A DNA stretch of 64,000 nucleotides from contig NZ_FNTJ01000002.1 in assembly GCF_900105185.1 (NCBI RefSeq), forward strand, positions 1,426,001-1,490,000. The letters run 5' to 3'. Source of the stretch: Pseudomonas saponiphila. Its GTDB lineage: Bacteria > Pseudomonadota > Gammaproteobacteria > Pseudomonadales > Pseudomonadaceae. The notes beneath the pieces were generated by a model. It saw only the letters and a program-made list of their open reading frames with translations. It did no database searches and was not told where the DNA came from. Both the position numbers and the translations under genes were made by a program. Positions 50,297 to 59,016 of this stretch are shown here, one piece after another; position 1 is the first letter of the stretch, and the number at the start of each line of letters is the position of its first letter.

Positions 50297-51121
50297 TCAG
50301 AGTTTGGCGCTCAATCCGAAGCGCTTCATCAGCACCTTCTCCAGCAAACCCTTGGGCAGCAGGTTGGCCAGCAGCGGCAGGGCGCGGCTGCCATTGCCCA
50401 GGCGCACCAGGCGCGGCGGATTGTGCTGTTGCACGGCCTTGAGCAAGCCGGCGGCAAATTCGCTGGCGGGGGTGGGTTTGTCCTGGGAGGCCTTGGCCCG
50501 GGCGCGGATGCCCTCGCGCAGCGGCCACCAGGGCGATTGTTCGTTGAGCAGTTGCTCGGCTTCATGCCCGGCGTTCTTGGCAAAGCTCGACGCAATGGCC
50601 CCGGGCTGCACTTCCATGACCCGAATGCCGAACGGCGCCAGCTCCATGCGCAGGGCGTCGCTCAAGGCATGCACCGCGGCCTTCGAGGCACAGTAGGCGC
50701 CGGCAAACGGCGTCACCAGCACCCCGGATACGCTGCCGATATTCACCACCAGGCCACGGCTGCGGCGCAGCACCGGGAACATCGCCCGGGTCACCCCGAC
50801 CAGGGAAAACACATTGGTTTCGAATTGACGCTGCATGGCGTCCACACCGCCATCCAGCAGCGGGCCCATGGCGCCGTAACCGGCGTTGTTGATCAGCACA
50901 TCCAGGCCGCCGTACTGCTGGTTGATCTTCTCGCCCAAGGCGCCGAGCGCCGGGCCGTCATTCACGTCCAGTTGGATGGCGGTAAAACCGGCGGCTTGCA
51001 GGGTGGCAACGTCCTCGGCCTTGCGAGCGGTGGCGAGCACGGTGAAACCGGCGTTCTTGAAGGCGTCCGCCAGGGCGCGGCCGATGCCGCTGGAACAACC
51101 GGTGATCAAGGCTACAGGCAT
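50297..51121 (-). CDS. SDR-family oxidoreductase
   Basis: A 274-residue classical short-chain dehydrogenase. The motif TGCSSGIG is at residues 7-14, with Arg33 in ATARKAED suggesting NADP preference. NNAG is near residues 87-90. The catalytic set is Ser near 135 (IGSVSG) and YCASK. The C-terminal half (GHEAEQLLNEQSPWWPLREG and onwards) is longer than average. ATG 51121 has AAGGA upstream. The small membrane protein gene lies 36 bases upstream on the same strand. Substrate not predictable. Confidence 0.88.
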   Translation of the reverse strand: MPVALITGCSSGIGRALADAFKNAGFTVLATARKAEDVATLQAAGFTAIQLDVNDGPALGALGEKINQQYGGLDVLINNAGYGAMGPLLDGGVDAMQRQFETNVFSLVGVTRAMFPVLRRSRGLVVNIGSVSGVLVTPFAGAYCASKAAVHALSDALRMELAPFGIRVMEVQPGAIASSFAKNAGHEAEQLLNEQSPWWPLREGIRARAKASQDKPTPASEFAAGLLKAVQQHNPPRLVRLGNGSRALPLLANLLPKGLLEKVLMKRFGLSAKL

Positions 51122-51157
51122 GGCGCGGTCCTTGTGCTGGGTAAGGGGAAGGGCGAA

Positions 51158-51622
51158 TCAGTCGGAGAAACTACCCTGCAGACGCTCGGCGCGAAACTCC
51201 AGGGTTTGCGGGCGATAGCCCGGGCGCAGCGGTGGCAGCGGCAGACAATCCTGCCAACTGGCGCCGGCCTGCAACTCGCCGGGGCCACGGTAGCGTGGGG
51301 CGCTGTATTGGTTGTCGGCGAGGTTGACCGTATCCCCCGGAGCATAGGCGGCGACCCGCCAGCGCAGCTCGACCAGGGGCACCTTGTTGCCGTTGTTGAG
51401 CTTGACCTGCAATGGCCGGTCGGCGGGGCAGTGGTCCGGCGCATAGATCAGGCGCAGTTCCAGACGCGCCAGTTGCTGGGCTTCGCGGTTATCCAGCCAG
51501 ACCACCCAGCAGGCCACCAGGGCCAGGCCGAACGCGGCGGCCAGGGACACGGGCAGGGCTTTGGCGGGATAGCGCAGAAGCAGGATCAGCCAGGTGATGA
51601 CCAGCAGAACGCCGATGAACAT
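51158..51622 (-). CDS. Small membrane-anchored hypothetical protein
   Basis: A 154-residue protein with two N-terminal helices (about 2-17 and 22-41) and a soluble C-terminal domain of about 110 residues. That domain holds two cysteines (APDHCPADRPL and SWQDCLPLPPL) and mostly beta-type sequence, probably facing the periplasm. GAGG lies 8 bases before ATG 51622. It precedes the SDR gene on the same strand. Some relatives are loosely labelled multidrug transporters, but nothing here supports transport. Confidence 0.7.
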   Translation of the reverse strand: MFIGVLLVITWLILLLRYPAKALPVSLAAAFGLALVACWVVWLDNREAQQLARLELRLIYAPDHCPADRPLQVKLNNGNKVPLVELRWRVAAYAPGDTVNLADNQYSAPRYRGPGELQAGASWQDCLPLPPLRPGYRPQTLEFRAERLQGSFSD

Positions 51623-51853
51623 GACGCGAGCCTCGGGGAAAAGGAAGGGACATCCTACCTAAGCGTAGGTGGGGTTGGCGATGGAGGAAGGCTGTGAAAC
51701 AGACTTAAAACCTGCACCCGCGATTGAGCTGATGCCCCGCAGTGCCCCAGGCAAGGATGTTCCCAACACCCGTGGCTTGGACATAAACTGCGACGCCTTT
51801 GTCGTTGCTCCGTATCGAACCCGGGACTAGCCTTTGAGCGTCGCTGCCAACTC

Positions 51854-52052
51854 AGCGGCCGGGCTTGGTAACCCGTGTTGATACAGGCGCAACAGCGCCC
51901 CATTTCATAATTGCAGGCGCTTTTTTTGTGTCTGCACACTCGTGCAATGGCGGCTGTGCGTGGGAGGGCTTGTCCCTGCCGGGTTCCTGTATCTCCGGTT
52001 TACCAACCTGCGCACGGCTGCCACCCATTCGCTTGGTAACGAACGTGGCAGC
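51854..52052 (+). promoter_or_regulatory. Structured 5' leader with attenuator-like and kissing-loop elements
   Basis: The leader before the DUF3077-like gene contains several nested inverted repeats. CGGG-CTTGGTAA-CCCG is at 51860-51875. GGCGC (51886-51890) and GGCGC (51916-51920, followed by seven T) both complement GCGCC at 51895-51899, so anti-terminator and terminator hairpins exclude each other. A helix of 51953-51960 with 52011-52018 encloses two small hairpins. GCTGCCAC (52017-52024) pairs GTGGCAGC (52045-52052) around TTCG-CTTGGTAA-CGAA. TTACCAA at 52000-52006 complements both TTGGTAA loops. This looks like a regulatory RNA leader. Ligand or binding protein unknown. Confidence 0.6.
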
Positions 52053-52078
52053 TCTCACTTCGATATGGGGGTTCAACC

Positions 52079-52351
52079 ATGTGCGCTATCAAGACCTCGG
52101 GCTTCGTCACCTTTGGTTCCTGTGGTGATGCCGATCAGTCCCTGTTCCGCGTCAATGCCGATGTGCCTCTGTTGCAGGCGCTGGAGCACGCGTCGACCCT
52201 GCTGTACTACGCCAAGAAACTCGCCCTGGATGCGGCCATGGAAGACCAGGGCGAGCGTTACGCCTGGGCCGCGCATTTCCTGGCGGAGATGGGCAAGGCG
52301 GTGATCGATGACGTGGGATTGGGAATGAAGGAAGAGGTGTTGCAGGCCTGA
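52079..52351 (+). CDS. DUF3077-like small protein
   Basis: A 90-residue soluble protein from ATG 52079, with a G-rich ribosome binding site. It reads MCAIKTSGFVTFGSCGDADQ, SLFRVNADVPLLQALEHAST and LLYYAKKLALDAAMEDQGER, with a helical C-terminus ending in a conserved-looking DDVG. The pattern LFRV, a short loop, then ALEHASxLL, then a second amphipathic helix with EMGKAVIDD is that of Pseudomonas DUF3077/DUF6124 proteins, whose function is unknown. It stands alone between a long structured leader and a terminator, so regulation at the RNA level is probable. Confidence 0.72.
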   Translation: MCAIKTSGFVTFGSCGDADQSLFRVNADVPLLQALEHASTLLYYAKKLALDAAMEDQGERYAWAAHFLAEMGKAVIDDVGLGMKEEVLQA

Positions 52352-52379
52352 TCGCAGCTTCTTGATCAGGACGTCGAAA

Positions 52380-52415
52380 GGGCGCTACGTCTTCGTGGGA
52401 GGGGGTAGCGCTTTT
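52380..52415 (+). terminator. Terminator after the DUF3077-like gene
   Basis: The inverted repeat GCGCTAC (52381-52387) / GTAGCGC (52404-52410) with a 16-base loop is followed by TTTTT. It lies about 30 bases after the stop codon. Confidence 0.8.
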
Positions 52416-52551
52416 TCTTGGCGCTTGAAGCTCGCCCCTTGCCCCTTGCCCCTGCTTCAAAAAAAATCCCCCTGTCCAACCGCCTGCGGATAGGGGACGC
52501 AGGCACCTGGAAAGGGGGAGCACAAAGGTCTTACCAACACGACTCCCTGCT

Positions 52552-52625
52552 TTTTCTTGCAGCTTGCCGCTCGAAGCTAACGGCTGCTTCTACTTGCAGC
52601 TTGCCGCTTGAAACTTGCCGCTGCG
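52552..52625. repeat. Short degenerate repeat downstream of algA
   Basis: TTCTTGCAGCTTGCCGCT at 52554 and CTTGCAGCTTGCCGCTTGAA at 52594 repeat about 40 bases apart, with a third partial copy, CTTGCCGCTGCGC, ending the block. GAAGCTAACGGCTGC between them gives some inverted pairing. The rest of 52352-52626 holds only the terminator above and a threefold CCCCTTG-type run near 52436-52453. Confidence 0.6.
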
Positions 52626-52626
52626 C

Positions 52627-54078
52627 TTACTGCGCTATGGTTTTCACCGAAACGCCCCGCTCCACCGGCGTCGAGCGCCCGTAGATATCCTCAAACCGCT
52701 CGATATCGTCCTCACCCAAATAACTGCCCGATTGCACCTCGATGATCTCCAGCGGGATCTTCCCTGGGTTGCGCAAACGGTGCACCGAGGCAATCGGGAT
52801 GTAGGTGGACTGGTTCTCGGTGAGCAGGAACACGTTCTCGTCACAGGTGACTTCGGCGGTGCCGCTGACCACGATCCAGTGTTCGGCGCGGTGGTGGTGC
52901 ATCTGCAGCGACAGGCAGGCCCCCGGCTTGACCGAGATGTGCTTGACCTGGAAGCGTCCGCCCATGTCCACCGAGTCGTAGGAGCCCCACGGGCGGTAGA
53001 CCTCGCAGTGGTTCTGGGTTTCGCTGCGGCCCTGTTGGTTGAGGGTGTTGACCATCTGTTTCACCCCTTGGACCTTGTCCTTGTGGGCAATCATCATGGC
53101 GTCCTTGGTTTCCACCACCACGATGTTTTCCAGGCCGATCACCGACACCAGTTTGCCGTTGCCGTGGATCATGCAGTTCTTGCTGTCCTGGATCACCACG
53201 TCGCCTTTGCTGACGTTGCCGTTGGCGTCCTTTTCATGCACGTCCCACAGCGACGACCAGCAGCCGACGTCGCTCCAGCCGGCGCTCAGGGGCACCACGC
53301 AGGCGCGCTGGGTCTTTTCCATCACCGCGTAGTCGATGGAGTTGTCCGGGCAGCAGGCGAAGGTGGCTTCGTCGATGCTTACGCTGTCCGGGTCCTGTTG
53401 GCTGCGCTCCAGGGTCAACAGGCAGGTGTCGTAGATGTCCGGATCGTGTTTCTTCAGCTCTTCGAGGAAGCGGCTGGCGCGGAACAGGAACATGCCGCTG
53501 TTCCAGAAGTAGCCGCCGGCCTGGACGAACTCGTTGGCGCGTTTTTCATCAGGCTTCTCGACGAATTGCGCGACCCGGCTGATGCCTTCCGGCAGCAGGG
53601 CATCGTTGGCCGATTTGATGTAGCCGTAGCCGGTTTCCGGTTTGCTCGCCGGCACGCCGAACAGCACCATTTCGCCGCGCTCGGCGGCCACGGTGGCCAG
53701 GGCCAGGGCCCGCTGCAGGGCTTTCTGGTCGTCGAGCACGTGGTCGGCGGGCAGCACCAGCATCAGTTCGTCGCGGCCTTCGTTGACCAGCATCATCGCG
53801 GTCAGGGCCACGGCCGGGGCGGTGTTGCGGCCGAAGGGCTCCATGAGGATGCGTTGGGCTTCCAGATTACGGTTGGCCAACTGTTCGTTGACGATGAAGC
53901 GGTGGTCCTTGTTGCAGACCACGATCGGGGTGTCCATGCCTTCGAACACCAGGCGCTCCAGGGTTTGCTGGAACAACGTGTGTTCGCCGGTCAGGGCGAG
54001 GAATTGCTTGGGGAACTGCTTGCGCGAAAGCGGCCAAAGACGTGAGCCGCTACCACCTGACAAGATCACCGGAATCAT
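52627..54078 (-). CDS. algA: Mannose-1-phosphate guanylyltransferase/mannose-6-phosphate isomerase
   Basis: A 483-residue bifunctional type II enzyme making mannose-6-phosphate from fructose-6-phosphate and GDP-mannose from mannose-1-phosphate, the precursor for alginate. The guanylyltransferase signature is GGSGSRLWPLSRKQFPKQFL at 8-27. The C-terminal cupin isomerase domain carries QMHHHRAEHW near 410-420 and ENQSTYIPIASVHRLRNPGK. It is the last gene of the alg operon, reading away from algF. A REPIN sits in the 194-bp gap before it, so a separate promoter or partial uncoupling is possible. Confidence 0.97.
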   Translation of the reverse strand: MIPVILSGGSGSRLWPLSRKQFPKQFLALTGEHTLFQQTLERLVFEGMDTPIVVCNKDHRFIVNEQLANRNLEAQRILMEPFGRNTAPAVALTAMMLVNEGRDELMLVLPADHVLDDQKALQRALALATVAAERGEMVLFGVPASKPETGYGYIKSANDALLPEGISRVAQFVEKPDEKRANEFVQAGGYFWNSGMFLFRASRFLEELKKHDPDIYDTCLLTLERSQQDPDSVSIDEATFACCPDNSIDYAVMEKTQRACVVPLSAGWSDVGCWSSLWDVHEKDANGNVSKGDVVIQDSKNCMIHGNGKLVSVIGLENIVVVETKDAMMIAHKDKVQGVKQMVNTLNQQGRSETQNHCEVYRPWGSYDSVDMGGRFQVKHISVKPGACLSLQMHHHRAEHWIVVSGTAEVTCDENVFLLTENQSTYIPIASVHRLRNPGKIPLEIIEVQSGSYLGEDDIERFEDIYGRSTPVERGVSVKTIAQ

Positions 54079-54174
54079 GTTGTTACTCCTTTAAACATCG
54101 TATGGGTTAGAGCTACTGCGTTCTGTCGTTTCACTCTTGTTTTTGTTGCGTGTCCGGAGGCGCTGCCTACCTTC

Positions 54175-54240
54175 TGTAGGAGCCGGCTTGCCGGCGAAGG
54201 GGCCCCTGAGGACGCCTTCGCTGGCAAGCCAGCTCCTACG
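54175..54240 (-). repeat. Short REPIN between algF and algA
   Basis: TGTAGGAGCCGGCTTGCCGG at the left and TGGCAAGCCAGCTCCTACG at the right, 66 bases in total. The arm order (GCCGGC first, CCAGC last) is the reverse of the REPINs at 41-50 kb, so it lies in the opposite orientation. It is inside the alginate transcription unit. Confidence 0.92.
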
Positions 54241-54272
54241 AGAGGCGGGAATGGCGTGCATCCGGAAATTCG

Positions 54273-54929
54273 TTAGCGAGTCGAGACGGGGCGTTTTACC
54301 CAGACTGGCGACAGGCTCGAACCTGAACCGGTGACGTAGAGCACCGCCGCTTCGCCGCGCTCCAGGGCCACGGGCTTGAGGTCGCTGACTTTTTTCTCGC
54401 CGTCATACAGGGCGAAGCTGACCTTCACCGGGTTGATCTCGCGCTCGCCGCGGCCTTTGGCGGCCACCGCCTTGACCACGTCGGTCTTGCCGTCGGCGGT
54501 CTTCAGGGTCAGGGCCTGGTCGCTGAGGTTCTGCACCCGCACCAGGGATTTCTGCTTGTTCTTGAACGGCGGCTCTTCGATCAGTTGCGGCTGGCCGCTG
54601 GCGTTGTTGACCAGGGTGTAATAGTGATCGGCGGCGAGTTTCACCGGCACGCTCTGGCTGCCCACCTTGGCGCTGTAGTCGCCGCCGGGCATGAAGCTGA
54701 AGTCGCTGCTGGCCAGAGGCGCGAGGTCGTTGATGCTGGTGCTGCCCACCGTGGCGCTGACTTCGCTGTTGCTGGCGTTGTACAGGCGCACGAAGGTCGA
54801 GCCCTTGGGCGCGGTGGGGCCGTACAGCGCGGCGTCGCCACCGGCGAAGGCCGACAGGGACAGGACGCTCATGCCGGCAGCCAGGGTGATTGCTTGGGCG
54901 AGACGGCGAGGAGTAGTGATGAAAGTCAT
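54273..54929 (-). CDS. algF: Alginate O-acetyltransferase accessory protein AlgF
   Basis: A 218-residue periplasmic protein from ATG 54929, with GAGG-type ribosome binding site. The signal peptide ends in LSAFAGG near residue 30. The mature protein begins ALYGPTAPKGSTFVRLYNAS, the AlgF hallmark, and has VRVQNLSDQALTLKTADGK later. AlgF is needed with AlgI, AlgJ and AlgX to O-acetylate mannuronate residues of alginate. algJ ends 17 bases upstream. Length agrees with AlgF of other pseudomonads. Confidence 0.95.
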   Translation of the reverse strand: MTFITTPRRLAQAITLAAGMSVLSLSAFAGGDAALYGPTAPKGSTFVRLYNASNSEVSATVGSTSINDLAPLASSDFSFMPGGDYSAKVGSQSVPVKLAADHYYTLVNNASGQPQLIEEPPFKNKQKSLVRVQNLSDQALTLKTADGKTDVVKAVAAKGRGEREINPVKVSFALYDGEKKVSDLKPVALERGEAAVLYVTGSGSSLSPVWVKRPVSTR

Positions 54930-54946
54930 GAGTGTTACCTCTTTTT

Positions 54947-56125
54947 TCAGTTTTGCGCCCGATCGGGCGTCTCGGATTTCGGAGTGTTGCTGGCTAGGTT
55001 TTGCTGGCGAGCACCGGCTTGCTTGAGTTCTGCGACCCACTGCGGGTCGGCGTCGCCGATTTCGTTGTTGATGGGCAGATAGCGTTCAGGGAATTCCCAG
55101 ATCAGCACCTGGGGCGGGTGGTTCTTGAAGTCGTCGCTTTTCAGGTAGCCGAGCATCGGCAGGATCGGCCCGTGGCCGTCTTCGGCGTAGCTCAGCACGT
55201 CGCTGTGCAGGGCCTGTTTCAGGGCACCGACGAAGTTCCAGCTGGGGTTGGCGCTGTAGCTGGTGCCCACCAGGGTCACCGGCACTTCGTGGTCGGCGAA
55301 TAGCGTGTCGTCGGCGGCCGGCGCTTCCTCGCTGGCGTGGGTCACGCGCTTTTGCAGGGGCTCTTCGGCGGGCATCAGGTGTTCGAACAGCGGGTCCAGG
55401 GGCAGGAAGCGCCGCAGGTCGCCCTGATGCTTCACGGTCTCTTGGGTTTGGGTGACGAAGCGTTGTGGCGGGCCGCTGAGCGGGGTCTTGGCGGCGATGG
55501 CCTGGGCCAGTTGCCGGGCGACGACTTCGGCGCCGGCCGGGGTCCAGTGGGTGTCGGTGCGCAGGAATACTTGCTGGCCCTGTTGCTTGGCCTGTTGCAA
55601 AGGCCCAAGCAGGTCGGGGGCGAGGATCTTGTCGGCGGCGACCCGGGCATGGAAGTCCTGGTAGAGGTTGGCGTGGATCCGCGCCGGGCGTACCTGGTCC
55701 AGGTGTTCCGGGTACAGGCGGGCCTTGGCCGGGACGATGGCCATCACCAGTTTCACCCCGTGCGCCTTCAAGGTCTGGCGCACGCCTTCCACCAGGGCGT
55801 AGTTGCCCTGCAGGTTGAGTTCCTCGTTGACCACCGGGTTGAACTCTTCATCGCTGTACAGCCACTGGTCGCGGCCCAGTACCACCCCGGGGCGACCTTC
55901 GTTGAACAGCTTGAAGTCCAGGGCGGCCCACAGGTTGGTGCCCAGGCGCTTGATCGGGAACTGGTCGTCGTAGTGGGTTTCCACGGCCTTGGCCCAGCGC
56001 CCGTTGAGCACGCTGGCGTCGCTGTTGGTACTGAAGCCGAAGAAGCTGCGCACCGACCACAGCCCCAGCACCAGCAGGGTCAGCAGGAACAGGGCGATGT
56101 ACAACACGCGTAATGAGCGGGTCAT
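54947..56125 (-). CDS. algJ: Alginate O-acetylase AlgJ
   Basis: A 392-residue SGNH-like acetylesterase anchored by one N-terminal helix (about 7-26). The catalytic set is Asp191 and His193 in TDTHWTP and Ser289 in GTSYSANP, matching the positions known in P. aeruginosa AlgJ within one residue. It moves acetyl groups on the periplasmic side, downstream of AlgI. It starts 11 bases after algI and is followed by algF after 17 bases. It shares fold and motifs with AlgX. Confidence 0.95.
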   Translation of the reverse strand: MTRSLRVLYIALFLLTLLVLGLWSVRSFFGFSTNSDASVLNGRWAKAVETHYDDQFPIKRLGTNLWAALDFKLFNEGRPGVVLGRDQWLYSDEEFNPVVNEELNLQGNYALVEGVRQTLKAHGVKLVMAIVPAKARLYPEHLDQVRPARIHANLYQDFHARVAADKILAPDLLGPLQQAKQQGQQVFLRTDTHWTPAGAEVVARQLAQAIAAKTPLSGPPQRFVTQTQETVKHQGDLRRFLPLDPLFEHLMPAEEPLQKRVTHASEEAPAADDTLFADHEVPVTLVGTSYSANPSWNFVGALKQALHSDVLSYAEDGHGPILPMLGYLKSDDFKNHPPQVLIWEFPERYLPINNEIGDADPQWVAELKQAGARQQNLASNTPKSETPDRAQN

Positions 56126-56136
56126 GGGCAGATCCC

Positions 56137-57696
56137 TCAGAACTGGAAGTAAAGGAACGGCGAGAAGCTTTGCGCCGAGAGTTTGAGAATCGAGGCCACG
56201 AACAGCAGCAGCACCAGGGCGCGCATGGCGTAGCGCGACCAGTCGGCCGTCCAGTAGGCCGGTTGCACCTGGGCCTCGCGGCCGACGATGTAGCCCGGCT
56301 GGTGGAGGCTGCCGGGGGTGTCGCCAGGGACCGCCTTGATCAGGCCGGGCTGGGCCGTGGCCGGACCATCGGCCGGGGTGTCGGGCTTGGCCTTGACCGG
56401 CGCCGGGTTGCGGTACAGGTCACGCAGGCCGAAGAACGCCAGGGTGGCGTAGGCCAGGACCAGGGTCGCCACTTGCAGGCCGGTGAGGCTGGCGCGGTTG
56501 AGTTCCGACAACGACCAGTCGCCAAAGCTGAACATGGCGCCGTACATGCGCCCGGCCACGTGCAGGTTTTCGGCGCGGAAGATCACCCAGCCCATCACCA
56601 CCAGCAGGAAGGTCAGGGCCCAGCGCAACGGGTTCAGGCTGCGTGGGGTGGTGTTGATGCCCAGGGCCTTTTCGATGGCCAGCCACATGCCGTGCCAGGC
56701 GCCCCAGACGATGTAGGTGAAGTTGGCGCCGTGCCACAGGCCGCCCAGGAGCATGGTCAGGAACAGGTTGCGGTAGGTGATCAGGGTGCCTTTGCGGTTG
56801 CCTCCCAGGGTGATGTACAGGTAGTCCCGCAGCCAGGTGGAGAGGCTGATGTGCCAGCGCCGCCAGAACTCGGTGATGGACTGGCTGATATAGGGCTGCT
56901 TGAAGTTCTCCATGAAGCGGAACCCCATCATCAAGCCCAGGCCGATGGCCATGTCGCTGTAGCCGGAGAAGTCGAAGTACAGCTGCGCGGTGTAGGCCAG
57001 GGCGCCGAGCCAGGCATCCCCCGTGGTGGGGTTCTGCAGGGCGAAGCAATGGTCGGCGACCACCGCCAGGGTGTCGGCGATGAACACCTTCTTGATGAAG
57101 CCCTGCATGAAGCGGGTGCAGCCTTCGGAGAACTTGTCCAGGGTGTGGGTGCGATTGTTGAACTGGTCTGCCAGGTCGCGAAAGCGCAGCACGGGACCGG
57201 CGATCAGGTGCGGGAAGATCGCCACGAACGCCGCGAAGTCGATCAGGTTGCGGGTGGCCGGGGTGTCGCCCCGGTAGACGTCGATGATGTAGCTGATGGA
57301 CTCGAAGATGTAGAACGAGATACCGATCGGCAACAGCACGTGGGTCAGGATGAAGGGTTCCAGGCCCATGGAAGTCATGATGGCGTTGAGGCTGTCGACG
57401 CCGAAGTTGGCGTACTTGAAGTAGCCGAGGATGCCCAGGTCCACCGCCACCCCCAGCAGCAGCCAGCGCTGGGCAGGTTGGGTGCGAACACCGGCGGCGC
57501 CGACTTTCAGGCCGATCCAGTAGTTCCACAGGGTGACGCCGGCGAACAGCGCCAGGAAGTCCACCCGCCACCAGGCATAGAACACGTAGCTGGCGATCAG
57601 CAGCAGCAGGTTGCGATAGCGTTGCCCGCTCAAGTAGTACAAGCCGAGAAAGATCGGCAGGAACAGGAACAGGAACACATTGGATGAGAAAACCAT
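56137..57696 (-). CDS. algI: Alginate O-acetyltransferase AlgI (MBOAT)
   Basis: A 519-residue multi-helix MBOAT protein from ATG 57696; the ATG at 57720 would add eight non-conserved residues. The catalytic His322 is in GGLWHGANFTYIVWG, and the second conserved histidine is in EFWRRWHISLSTWLRDYLYI. AlgI passes acetyl groups across the inner membrane to AlgJ/AlgX. The first helix is VFLFLFLPIFLGLYYL. Length matches AlgI of P. aeruginosa. A REPIN separates it from algL upstream. Confidence 0.96.
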   Translation of the reverse strand: MVFSSNVFLFLFLPIFLGLYYLSGQRYRNLLLLIASYVFYAWWRVDFLALFAGVTLWNYWIGLKVGAAGVRTQPAQRWLLLGVAVDLGILGYFKYANFGVDSLNAIMTSMGLEPFILTHVLLPIGISFYIFESISYIIDVYRGDTPATRNLIDFAAFVAIFPHLIAGPVLRFRDLADQFNNRTHTLDKFSEGCTRFMQGFIKKVFIADTLAVVADHCFALQNPTTGDAWLGALAYTAQLYFDFSGYSDMAIGLGLMMGFRFMENFKQPYISQSITEFWRRWHISLSTWLRDYLYITLGGNRKGTLITYRNLFLTMLLGGLWHGANFTYIVWGAWHGMWLAIEKALGINTTPRSLNPLRWALTFLLVVMGWVIFRAENLHVAGRMYGAMFSFGDWSLSELNRASLTGLQVATLVLAYATLAFFGLRDLYRNPAPVKAKPDTPADGPATAQPGLIKAVPGDTPGSLHQPGYIVGREAQVQPAYWTADWSRYAMRALVLLLFVASILKLSAQSFSPFLYFQF

Positions 57697-57793
57697 CCCG
57701 ATCTCTCCATGTTTAACCAATAGTCAGAGGCCGGAGCCCCCCCAACCCCCCCCGTGAAAAACGGGGAGGCGGTATTGCCTGTAGTGCGTCTTC

Positions 57794-57877
57794 TGTAGGA
57801 GCCGGCTTGCCGGCGAAGGCGTCCTTGGATGTGACGGAGTCCTTGAGGGCCCCTTCGCTGGCAAGCCAGCTCCTACA
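57794..57877 (-). repeat. REPIN between algL and algI
   Basis: TGTAGGAGCCGGCTTGCCGG at 57794 and CTGGCAAGCCAGCTCCTACA at the right end, 84 bases in total. It is in the same orientation as the algF-algA element and opposite to those at 41-50 kb. It occupies most of the 196-bp algL-algI gap inside the operon. Confidence 0.93.
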
Positions 57878-57892
57878 GTGGGGTGTTGCAAA

Positions 57893-59008
57893 TCAGGAGC
57901 CTTTTTCATGGGCCGGGTCGTAGACCTTGGTCAGGTCGCCCCCCAGGCGGAAGGTCTTGAACGGCTGCATCTTGTGCTTGCGCGCCAGTACTTCCGGGGC
58001 GCAGGTGTAGAGGCTGCAGTAGGGTTCCAGCCAGGCGAATTTGGAGTCGACCTTGAGGTCGGTCATGTCCTGGGCCTTGCCGTTCTTCTGCTCGAAGGTG
58101 TCCGGGTCCTTGACCCCGGCCAGCACCCGTTCGCCCAGGCGCTTGAGCGCGCTGTTGTTCTCCTGGCGCAGGTCGACGCCGTTGACCTGGGCGAAGCTGG
58201 CGATCATCGCCAGTGGCGGCAGGGCGTAGTTGTGGTAGGCCAGGGCCCGTTGCTGGCGCTTGAGCTCGTTGGGCAGGTAGCCGTCGGCGTCGACCTGGTT
58301 GGCGCCGACCTTGTATTCCTTGACCGCCCAATCGAACAGGTCGCGGCGGTTGGTGGCCACGGCGGTGGCCATCACCGACCAGGCGGCCCAGTAGGAGTGG
58401 TTGTTGGTCTTGTCCAGGGGCAGGTTGTCCCAGTCGCTGATCACCTGGTCGGCCAGCTTGCTGAACCAGGCCTCGATCTTCTGCGCCTGCTCCTGGTGGG
58501 TGGCCAGGGGGTGGGAGTCGGAGAACTTCAGTCGCAGGTAGGCCGAGGCCATGCTGCCCAGGGCCCATTTGCGCATCGACTTGCCGGTGTGGTTGAAGTC
58601 CTTGGACATCAGCGCGTCGGCCTGGGCCCAGGCGCTGAGCCAGGCCAGGGTGCAGTCCAGTTGTTCCGGGCGGCCGTCGCGCATGAACTGCATGACCCGC
58701 TTGCTGGTGCCGCGCTCGATCTTGGTGATGTCCGCGGTGGTGTCGCGAAAGGCCTGTTCGGACTGCACATTGAGGGTGGCCCGGGCCTTGTCCGAGCCTT
58801 CGTACTTGCTGCGAAACTGCAGGGCGCCGGTGTAGGGCGTGGGCATGGCGTCGCAGCCTTCGCTGTGGTCGCTGCTCTTGAACTTGTCCACCGGGGCGTA
58901 ATAACCCTGGGGCGGGCGCAGCGGCGCGGCGGCCTGGGCGCTGCCGGTGACCATGGCCAGCCCCAGCAGGCTGGGGAGCAACCAGTGTTTCAGGTGTGTG
59001 CTTGGCAT
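57893..59008 (-). CDS. algL: Periplasmic poly(beta-D-mannuronate) lyase AlgL
   Basis: A 371-residue alginate lyase (PL5). The signal peptide ends TGSAQAA near residue 27. Family motifs are DDFNHTG-like [18 protein letters not shown] and the catalytic [11 protein letters not shown] (His204), with Arg251 and Tyr258 in [15 protein letters not shown]. It degrades polymer stuck in the periplasm and helps keep the export path clear. GAGG lies 8 bases before ATG 59008. The alternative ATG at 59020 overlaps the algX stop as ATGA and would add four residues. Confidence 0.96.
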   Translation of the reverse strand: MPSTHLKHWLLPSLLGLAMVTGSAQAAAPLRPPQGYYAPVDKFKSSDHSEGCDAMPTPYTGALQFRSKYEGSDKARATLNVQSEQAFRDTTADITKIERGTSKRVMQFMRDGRPEQLDCTLAWLSAWAQADALMSKDFNHTGKSMRKWALGSMASAYLRLKFSDSHPLATHQEQAQKIEAWFSKLADQVISDWDNLPLDKTNNHSYWAAWSVMATAVATNRRDLFDWAVKEYKVGANQVDADGYLPNELKRQQRALAYHNYALPPLAMIASFAQVNGVDLRQENNSALKRLGERVLAGVKDPDTFEQKNGKAQDMTDLKVDSKFAWLEPYCSLYTCAPEVLARKHKMQPFKTFRLGGDLTKVYDPAHEKGS

Positions 59009-59016
59009 AGGTAACC

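Noticed and set aside
56113..57687. 524-codon plus-strand frame opposite algI
   Set aside because: Opposite a well-conserved MBOAT protein; the translation is His/Gln/Gly/Val-rich with no family.
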